DNA from: Comamonadaceae bacterium
GTDB taxonomy: Bacteria > Pseudomonadota > Gammaproteobacteria > Burkholderiales > Burkholderiaceae_C
Assembly (NCBI GenBank): GCA_027490555.1
Contig: JAIXXW010000035.1
Location: forward strand, 1 to 5,948
Direction: 5' to 3'
Length of the DNA: 5,948 nucleotides
The position numbers and the translations under genes were made by a program. This document shows, in pieces, positions 1-4,142 of the stretch (positions within the stretch are counted from its first letter, which is position 1; each line of letters begins with the position of its first letter). The notes under the pieces are model-generated. The model did no database searches and was not told where the DNA came from. It saw only the letters and a list, made by a program, of their open reading frames with translations.

Positions 1-129
1 GGCCCAGTTGCTGCGGTGGATGTCGCCCTCCACCCGGCGCGAGACAACCTCGCTGTCGCCGTGGTGTTGCTCGGCAAAATCAATCAAAGAAGAAATCAGC
101 AGCGATTGCTGTTGCATCAATCCCAGCAT
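1..129 (-). CDS. Acyl-CoA synthetase (AMP-forming), N-terminal fragment
   Basis: This is the 5' end of a gene read leftwards off the window; 43 codons are present with no stop. The translation starts MLGLMQQQSLLISSLIDFAE and continues through EVVSRRVEGDIHRSNW. The MLGLMQ start followed by an 'H-G-D-x-E-V-V-S-R-x-V-E-G-x-I-H-R' stretch is typical of the N terminus of fatty-acyl-CoA or 3-(methylthio)propionyl-CoA ligases of the ANL superfamily. These activate a carboxylic acid with ATP through an acyl-adenylate and then form the CoA thioester. The ATG at 129-127 is supported by an AGGAG Shine-Dalgarno (minus strand, complement of 138-142) with 8-nt spacing. The catalytic P-loop and AMP-binding motifs lie outside the window, so chain-length preference cannot be judged. 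The gene is divergent from selO and shares a 131-bp spacer with it. Confidence 0.78.
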   Translation of the reverse strand, partial: MLGLMQQQSLLISSLIDFAEQHHGDSEVVSRRVEGDIHRSNWA

Positions 130-214
130 GCGAGGGTCTCCTGTGTGTGGTGGTCAATCAACAGCCCATTGTGCACCCGACGCAGGCCAGCGCACGCCCC
201 CCATCCCGGCAAAA

Positions 215-232
215 ACCCGCCCGGCAGCGGGT
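215..232 (-). other. Small hairpin with U-run on the minus strand (weak terminator or attenuator candidate)
   Basis: ACCCGC (215-220) and GCGGGT (227-232) form a 6-bp GC-rich stem with a 6-nt loop. Read on the minus strand, the stem is followed by four T residues (complement of 211-214), which is terminator-like. It lies upstream of the acyl-CoA synthetase start, so if it works it would attenuate a minus-strand leader or block antisense transcription out of selO. The stem is short and the U-run is minimal, so chance is a real alternative in DNA this GC-rich. Confidence 0.22.
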
Positions 233-234
233 GC

Positions 235-252
235 TTGTCAAGGGGGTGACAA
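235..252 (+). promoter_or_regulatory. Dyad TTGTCA-N6-TGACAA enclosing the selO ribosome binding site
   Basis: TTGTCA (235-240) and TGACAA (247-252) are perfect 6-bp inverted arms around AGGGGG (241-246). The stretch 240-249, AAGGGGGTGA, matches the extended Shine-Dalgarno AAGGAGGTGA at nine of ten positions, so the purine core would sit in the loop of an mRNA hairpin. The selO ATG at 261 is 14 nt beyond the last G of the core (11 nt beyond the extended match), which is longer than usual. The dyad could be a DNA operator, an RNA structure that tunes selO translation, or chance. No clear sigma-70 promoter is visible in 130-260; the only -10-like element is GACAAT at 248-253. Confidence 0.4.
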
Positions 253-260
253 TCCAAGCA

Positions 261-1820
261 ATGACAAGCGTCTTCATGGCCACCCCGGGCTCCCCCACCC
301 AGCCCCCCGTTCACACCCCCCCTGTGCTGGCATGGACGCACCGCCTGACCCGACTGGGCCCCGCATTTTTCACGCGGCTGCACCCTACGCCCGTGGCCGC
401 ACCCCGGTGGGCGGCCTGCAACCACGCCTTGCGCACCGCGCTGGGCTGGCCTGCCGAACTGTTTGATGCGCAGCACCTGCAGGCCTTTGCCGGCAATGCC
501 CTCTTGGCCGGCGCCGACCCCCTGGCCACGGTGTACAGCGGACACCAGTTCGGTCAGTGGGCCGGTCAGTTGGGCGATGGCCGGGCCATCTGGCTGGGCG
601 AGGCGGCTTCGGAACAAGGCCCCCAGGAAATCCAGCTCAAGGGCGCGGGCCGCACCCCCTACTCGCGCGGTGGCGATGGCCGGGCCGTGTTGCGCTCGAG
701 CATCCGTGAATACCTGTGCAGCGAAGCCATGCACGGGCTGGGCATTCCCACCACGCGGGCGCTGGGCCTGGTGGCCTCGCCCGAACCTGTGCGGCGCGAA
801 ACCCTGGAAAGCGCCGCCATCGTCACCCGGGTGGCTCCCAGTTTTTTGCGTTTTGGGCACTTCGAACACTTTTGGGCCCAGGGGAACACCGAGCTGCTGC
901 GCACCCTGGCCGACCATGCCATCGAACACCACCTGCCCGAGTGCCATGACCGCGCCAGCCTCTGGCAAGGCAATCTTTATGCCGCCTTGCTCGACGAGGT
1001 GCAGGAGCGGACCGCGCGCCTGCTCGCGCAGTGGCAGGCCGTGGGTTTTTGCCACGGCGTGATGAACACCGACAACATGAGCTTGCTGGGCTTGACCATC
1101 GACTACGGGCCCTTCCAGTTCATGGACGGGTTTGACCCTGGGCACATCTGCAACCACTCGGACCACCAAGGCCGTTATGCCTATGGACGGCAACCCAACG
1201 TGGCCTACTGGAACCTGTACTGCCTGGCCCAGTCGCTGGCACCGCTGATCGACGACCAGGACATGACCTTGCAGGTGCTGCAAGGCTACAAAACCCTGTT
1301 CCCCCGTCATCTGGGCGATGCCATGCGGGCCAAGCTGGGCCTCACGGGTGAACTGGCCCCCGAGTCCGAGCGCGAAGGCGACTGGACCCTGGTCGAGGAC
1401 CTGATGCAATTCATGGCCTCCGAAAAGGTCGACTTCACCCTGTTTTGGCGGCAACTGAGCCAGGCGGTGCTGCACCGATCCCGCATCGCCAACCCCCAAG
1501 AGGCGGACTGGCAGGCCGTGACCGACCTGGTGCTCGACCGCCCTCGCCTGAAGGCCTGGCTGGCGCGCTACAGCGCACGCACCGGGCCCGCCCATGGGGC
1601 GGCCATGGGCCAGCAGATGCTGCGCTGCAACCCCAAATACGTGCTGCGCAACCACCTGGCGGAAATCGCGATCCGCCTGGCCCATCAAGGGGACTTCACC
1701 GAAATTCAGACCCTGCACAACTTGCTACAGTCTCCCTTTGACGAGCATCCGGGCTTTGAAGCCTATGCCGGTGTGCCGCCCGACTGGGCCAGCCAACTCG
1801 AAATCAGCTGTTCATCATGA
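261..1820 (+). CDS. selO: Protein adenylyltransferase SelO (YdiU/UPF0061 pseudokinase family)
   Basis: A 519-residue SelO protein (E. coli SelO has 478). SelO has a protein-kinase fold but binds ATP in reversed orientation and transfers AMP to Ser/Thr/Tyr hydroxyls. Glutaredoxin and SucA are reported E. coli targets, and a Mn-dependent UMPylase activity is also reported. Family motifs are present in order: SGHQFGQWAGQLGDGRA (about 93-109), IQLKGAGRTPYSR with the nucleotide-binding Lys127, IREYL with its ion-pair partner Glu150, HGVMNTDNMS with Asp271 and Asn272, and the metal-binding Asp281 of DYGP. Their spacings track those I recall for the P. syringae enzyme (K113, E136, D252, N253, D262). 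The protein ends LEISCSS, with Cys517 third from the end, where animal SelO has selenocysteine; Cys297 in CNHSD is the likely disulfide partner. The ATG at 261 was chosen because similarity begins just after it and an SD-like stretch precedes it. In-frame GTGs at 147 and 246 and the ATG at 276 are less likely. The stop overlaps the msrB start. Confidence 0.96.
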   Translation: MTSVFMATPGSPTQPPVHTPPVLAWTHRLTRLGPAFFTRLHPTPVAAPRWAACNHALRTALGWPAELFDAQHLQAFAGNALLAGADPLATVYSGHQFGQWAGQLGDGRAIWLGEAASEQGPQEIQLKGAGRTPYSRGGDGRAVLRSSIREYLCSEAMHGLGIPTTRALGLVASPEPVRRETLESAAIVTRVAPSFLRFGHFEHFWAQGNTELLRTLADHAIEHHLPECHDRASLWQGNLYAALLDEVQERTARLLAQWQAVGFCHGVMNTDNMSLLGLTIDYGPFQFMDGFDPGHICNHSDHQGRYAYGRQPNVAYWNLYCLAQSLAPLIDDQDMTLQVLQGYKTLFPRHLGDAMRAKLGLTGELAPESEREGDWTLVEDLMQFMASEKVDFTLFWRQLSQAVLHRSRIANPQEADWQAVTDLVLDRPRLKAWLARYSARTGPAHGAAMGQQMLRCNPKYVLRNHLAEIAIRLAHQGDFTEIQTLHNLLQSPFDEHPGFEAYAGVPPDWASQLEISCSS

Positions 1821-2224
1821 CCAAAATCACCAAAACCGATCAGGAATGGCGCGACCTGCTGGCCAGCAAGGGCGCCGAGCCCATGGCCTATGCCGTGACG
1901 CGCCAGGCGGCCACCGAGCGGCCTTTCACCGGCAAGTACGAAGGCCACTGGTCTCGCGGCACCTACCGCTGCATCTGCTGTGACGCCGAGCTGTTCTCAT
2001 CGGACACCAAATTCGATGCGGGCTGCGGCTGGCCCAGCTTTTTCCAGGCGGCCAGCCCAGCGGCCATCGAAGAGCGGGTGGACACCAGCCACGGCATGCG
2101 CCGTGTGGAAACCGTGTGCGCCCAGTGCGGCGCCCACCTGGGCCATGTGTTCGAAGACGGCCCGGCCCCCACCGGCCTGCGCTACTGCATGAACTCCGCT
2201 TCGTTAGACTTCAAGCCTTCCTGA
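1817..2224 (+). CDS. msrB: Peptide-methionine (R)-S-oxide reductase MsrB
   Basis: A full-length 135-residue MsrB (E. coli enzyme 137). It reduces the R epimer of methionine sulfoxide, free or in proteins, with electrons from thioredoxin; there is no signal peptide, so it acts in the cytoplasm. Two CxxC pairs that bind structural zinc are visible, Cys52/Cys55 (in RCICCDAELF) and Cys101/Cys104 (in VCAQCGAHLGHVF). The catalytic Cys124 lies in RYCMNSASLDF and the probable resolving Cys70 in GCGWPSFF. The 54-residue gap between the last two is close to that of two-cysteine MsrBs. The additional Cys54 inside the first zinc motif is not part of the usual pattern. The ATG overlaps the selO stop by four bases (ATGA) and has no strong SD, so translation is probably coupled to selO. 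Only the R epimer is covered; no msrA is in the window. Confidence 0.97.
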   Translation: MTKITKTDQEWRDLLASKGAEPMAYAVTRQAATERPFTGKYEGHWSRGTYRCICCDAELFSSDTKFDAGCGWPSFFQAASPAAIEERVDTSHGMRRVETVCAQCGAHLGHVFEDGPAPTGLRYCMNSASLDFKPS

Positions 2225-2233
2225 CCCCCGCAG

Positions 2234-2249
2234 CCACCCCCTCGGGTGG
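2234..2249 (+). repeat. Short GC-rich hairpin between msrB and yciB
   Basis: CCACCC (2234-2239) and GGGTGG (2244-2249) pair as a 6-bp stem with a CCTC loop in the 45-bp msrB-yciB gap. No T-run follows, so it is not an intrinsic terminator. It could act as an mRNA-processing or stability element between the two cistrons, but a 6-bp stem in DNA of this composition can arise by chance. Confidence 0.3.
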
Positions 2250-2269
2250 GCCGGCGATCGAGCCCTTTC

Positions 2270-2812
2270 ATGAAATTCATCCTCGACTTTTTCCCCATCC
2301 TGCTGTTTTTTGGGGCTTACAAGATGGCCGACATCTACACCGCCACAGCGGTGCTGATGGGCGCCACCGTGCTGCAAACCGCCATCATTTACAAGATGGA
2401 AGGCAAGCTGCAGACCCTGCACAAAATCACCCTGCTGCTGGTGCTGGGCTTTGGCGCCCTGACCCTGGGCCTGCACGATGAACGTTTCATCAAATGGAAG
2501 CCGACCCTGCTCTACGCCGGTCTGGCCATCACCTTGGCCGTGGCGCACTGGCTGATGAAGAAAAACTTCCTGCACATGCTGCTGGGCACGCAATTGCAGC
2601 TGCCGGCCGAGGTCTGGCACCGGCTGAACCTGTCGTGGGTGCTGTACTGCGTCTTCATGGCCACCATCAACGCCTATGTGGCGCATTTCTTCAGCACCGA
2701 AGCCTGGGTCAACTTCAAACTCTGGGGCTATGTCTTCCCCCTGGTGTTCATCCTGGGACAGGGCGTGTACATCTCGCGCTACTTGCCCAAAGACGAAGGG
2801 GAGTCGAAATGA
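2270..2812 (+). CDS. yciB: Inner-membrane septation protein A (YciB/IspZ family)
   Basis: A 180-residue polytopic membrane protein of the YciB family, which is close to that size. It starts MKFILDFFPILLFFGAYKMA, the family's diagnostic N terminus. Later signatures are RFIKWKPT (about 72-79), EVWHRLNLSWVLYC (about 114-127) and STEAWVNFKLWG (about 142-153). Hydrophobic stretches at about 7-18, 22-40, 52-69, 78-95, 120-140 and 153-169 agree with roughly five membrane spans and a charged cytoplasmic tail. In enterobacteria YciB affects envelope integrity and interacts with cell-elongation and division proteins; in Shigella its loss impairs septation and intracellular spread. The molecular activity is not settled. 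The ATG at 2270 is preferred over an upstream in-frame alternative start at 2246 because similarity begins there, although its SD is weak. The TGA overlaps the bolA ATG, indicating one transcript. Confidence 0.95.
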   Translation: MKFILDFFPILLFFGAYKMADIYTATAVLMGATVLQTAIIYKMEGKLQTLHKITLLLVLGFGALTLGLHDERFIKWKPTLLYAGLAITLAVAHWLMKKNFLHMLLGTQLQLPAEVWHRLNLSWVLYCVFMATINAYVAHFFSTEAWVNFKLWGYVFPLVFILGQGVYISRYLPKDEGESK

Positions 2813-3081
2813 GCGCCACCGCCCTGCCCTTGAGTGAACAAATCCATGCCCGCCTGACGCAGCGCCTGGCACCCACCACCTTGCGGGTGATCGACGAAAG
2901 TGCCCAACACGCCGGCCATGTCGGCGCCAACGACAGTGGCCAAGGCACGCACATGCGGGTGTGCATTGCCTCACCTTTGTTCGAGGGCATCAGCCGCGTT
3001 CAGCGGCACCGTCTTGTGTATGATGCGCTGCAAGATTTCATCGACCAGGGCTTGCATGCCCTGGCCATTGAACTGGTCTGA
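2809..3081 (+). CDS. bolA: BolA family protein
   Basis: A 90-residue BolA-like protein covering the complete domain. The family core is clear: a His-containing loop (SAQHAGHVGA, 31-40), then THMRVCIASPLFEGISRVQR (47-66) leading into HRLVYDAL, and a closing strand HALAIELV. RVQRHRLVY is the characteristic helix-turn-helix-like segment of the KH-type fold. BolA proteins bind monothiol glutaredoxins through a shared [2Fe-2S] cluster, and E. coli BolA also acts in stress morphology and transcription. The longer His-rich loop looks closer to classical BolA than to IbaG, though I cannot settle the subtype. The start overlaps the yciB stop by four bases (ATGA) and has a good AAGGGGAG SD (2796-2803). 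It is the last gene of the selO-msrB-yciB-bolA run, with a terminator immediately after it. Confidence 0.93.
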   Translation: MSATALPLSEQIHARLTQRLAPTTLRVIDESAQHAGHVGANDSGQGTHMRVCIASPLFEGISRVQRHRLVYDALQDFIDQGLHALAIELV

Positions 3082-3084
3082 CAC

Positions 3085-3118
3085 GGGCCGTCACCTTGGG
3101 GTGGCAGCCCCTTTTTTT
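3085..3118 (+). terminator. Intrinsic terminator of the selO-msrB-yciB-bolA unit
   Basis: The 5' arm 3085-3095 pairs with the 3' arm 3100-3110 over 11 positions with one C/A mismatch and one G-U pair, closing a TTGG loop. One C and seven consecutive T residues (3112-3118) follow. It starts three bases after the bolA stop. The orientation of the T-run fits plus-strand termination, separating the operon from ppiC. Confidence 0.9.
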
Positions 3119-3164
3119 GAACCCCCTGATTCACTTGTGAACGATTGTCCTTGAGGAAAAAACG

Positions 3165-3938
3165 ATGAAAAAGCAAATGCTCAGCGCCGCCCTGGTGGCC
3201 TTGCTGGCCGCCCCAGCCCTGGCCCAGAACCTGGCCGTGGTGAACGGCAAACCTGTGCCCTCCTCCCGGGTGAAAGCCCTGCAGCAGCAAGTGGAAGCGT
3301 CTGGTCGCCCTGTCACACCCGAGTTGATGGCCCAGATCAAGGAAGAGCTGATCGCCCGCGAGATTTTCATGCAGGAAGCCAGAAAGCGCGGCCTGGATGC
3401 CAGCGAGGATTACAAGATCCAGCTGGAATTGGCCCGTCAGACGATTTTGATCCGCCAGCTGTTTGCCGATTTCCAGAAGAAAAATCCAGTGACCGATGCC
3501 GAGATCAAGGCCGAGTACGACAAGTTTGTGGCGGCCAATTCGGGCAAGGAATACCGCGCGCGCCACATCCTGGTCGAGAAAGAAGACGAAGCCAAGGCTT
3601 TGATTGCCGAGATCAAGAAGGGCGCCAAGTTTGAAGACTTGGCCAAGAAAGTTTCCAAAGATCCAGGCTCCGGCGCCAATGGGGGTGATCTGGACTGGGC
3701 CGCCGAGGGCAGCTATGTGGCCGAATTTTCGAATGCCATGGTCAAACTCGCCAAAGGCCAGATGACCGATGTGCCGGTCAAGAGCCAGTTTGGCTTCCAC
3801 ATCATCCGTGTCGACGACGTGCGCGAGGCCGAGTTGCCCAAATTGAACGACGTCAAACCCCAAATTGCCCAACAATTGCAGCAGCAAAAGCTGAGCAACT
3901 TCCAGGAAGGCCTGCGCAGCAAAGCCAAGATCCAGTGA
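3165..3938 (+). CDS. Periplasmic parvulin-type peptidyl-prolyl cis-trans isomerase (PpiC/SurA-like)
   Basis: A 257-residue exported foldase. Residues 1-20 form a Sec signal peptide (MKK, then a hydrophobic Ala/Leu core) ending in ALA before Gln21, so the mature protein should be periplasmic and isomerise X-Pro bonds of envelope proteins. A helical N-terminal chaperone-like region (about 33-125) precedes a parvulin domain (about 130-220). The domain shows RARHILVEKEDEA, then FEDLAKKVSKDPGSGANGGD leading to LDW, and FGFHIIRVDDV near its end. A Gln/Lys-rich helix (about 228-257) closes the protein. This SurA/PrsA-like layout with one parvulin domain is common in Betaproteobacteria; it is shorter than SurA, which has two. 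No lipobox Cys follows the signal peptide. The ATG has a TGAGGA SD (3152-3157) 7 nt upstream. The gene sits between two terminators, so it is probably monocistronic. A clear sigma-70 promoter is not visible. Confidence 0.93.
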   Translation: MKKQMLSAALVALLAAPALAQNLAVVNGKPVPSSRVKALQQQVEASGRPVTPELMAQIKEELIAREIFMQEARKRGLDASEDYKIQLELARQTILIRQLFADFQKKNPVTDAEIKAEYDKFVAANSGKEYRARHILVEKEDEAKALIAEIKKGAKFEDLAKKVSKDPGSGANGGDLDWAAEGSYVAEFSNAMVKLAKGQMTDVPVKSQFGFHIIRVDDVREAELPKLNDVKPQIAQQLQQQKLSNFQEGLRSKAKIQ

Positions 3939-3958
3939 TCGGGTCTTTGCGCCCCTGC

Positions 3959-3988
3959 AAAACGCGACTTCGGTCGCGTTTTTTGTTT
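3959..3988 (+). terminator. Intrinsic terminator of ppiC with a cUUCGg tetraloop
   Basis: AAAACGCGAC (3959-3968) pairs perfectly with GTCGCGTTTT (3973-3982) around TTCG. This gives the extra-stable C(UUCG)G tetraloop, followed by a T-rich tail (T-run to 3984, then G and four more T). It begins 20 bases after the ppiC stop. The A-rich 5' flank also gives four T residues on the minus strand, so weak bidirectional action is possible. Confidence 0.95.
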
Positions 3989-4008
3989 TGGCGTCTTGTG
4001 GGACGTGC

Positions 4009-4092
4009 GCACTGGGGCTGCGGGCGCTGGCCGGGGCTCAGAGGCGCTTGGCTTGGCCACATCGCCCCATCCAGCGCCCGCAGCCCCGGTGC
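4009..4092. repeat. Long imperfect inverted repeat with 22-bp arms in the ppiC-rlhA spacer
   Basis: The left arm 4009-4030 is the reverse complement of the right arm 4071-4092 at 21 of 22 positions, and the one exception (T4013/G4088) is a G-U pair in RNA. The 17 inner positions 4014-4030 and 4071-4087 match perfectly. Inside, after a 2x2 mismatch, GGGGC (4033-4037) pairs with GCCCC (4064-4068), and a small TGGC/GCCA stem (4049-4059) fills the loop. No T-run follows, so it is not a standard terminator. It could be a genus-specific intergenic repeat or MITE-like remnant, an RNA-processing or small-RNA structure, or a cruciform. I see no clear target-site duplication. It ends 50 bases before rlhA. 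Confidence 0.8.
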
Positions 4093-4125
4093 TGGTGGTC
4101 TGCCCGTGTGGCCAACGCCACAAGC

Positions 4126-4137
4126 TGGGATAATCCC
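4126..4137 (+). promoter_or_regulatory. Extended -10 promoter of rlhA, near-leaderless, within a GGGAT-A-ATCCC palindrome
   Basis: TG (4126-4127), one base, then GATAAT (4129-4134) fits the extended -10 form TGnTATAAT with one mismatch in the hexamer. No good -35 is seen at 4106-4111, which is common for extended -10 promoters. Initiation about 7 bases downstream would fall near 4141, leaving almost no 5' leader before the ATG at 4143. The element lies in the perfect dyad GGGAT-A-ATCCC (4127-4137), which might bind a regulator. An in-frame TAA at 4131 rules out a longer protein start here. Confidence 0.6.
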
Positions 4138-4142
4138 CGCCC

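Noticed and set aside
117..1718. A 533-codon open frame on the minus strand opposite selO
   Set aside because: Its translation is rich in Gly/Gln/His/Val without any family motif, and the plus strand carries an unmistakable SelO. Long antisense frames are a known by-product of GC-rich codon use.
1800..1820. Selenocysteine readthrough at the selO stop (TGA)
   Set aside because: The TGA is the true stop within the ATGA overlap, the protein already carries Cys at the Sec position, and no bacterial SECIS-like hairpin is evident just after it.
3117..3145. Possible ppiC promoter: TTGAAC (3117-3122), 17-bp gap, AACGAT (3140-3145)
   Set aside because: Spacing is ideal but the -10 match is poor and the -35 overlaps the terminator T-run. 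A promoter must exist between 3118 and 3152 or upstream, but I cannot place it with confidence.
2204..3887. Minus-strand open frames opposite yciB/bolA (2204-2974) and opposite ppiC (3000-3887)
   Set aside because: Both run across clear plus-strand genes and across gene boundaries including a terminator, have no SD-supported start and resemble no family.
4009..4092. Reading the long inverted repeat as an insertion sequence or as a terminator
   Set aside because: There is no transposase, no evident target duplication and only 40 bp between the arms; no T-run follows either arm. It is therefore reported only as an inverted repeat of unknown role.
3939..4142. A small protein gene in the ppiC-rlhA spacer
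   Set aside because: Open frames here run into rlhA in the wrong frame, lack an SD, and overlap the terminator and inverted repeat. Nothing suggests real coding.
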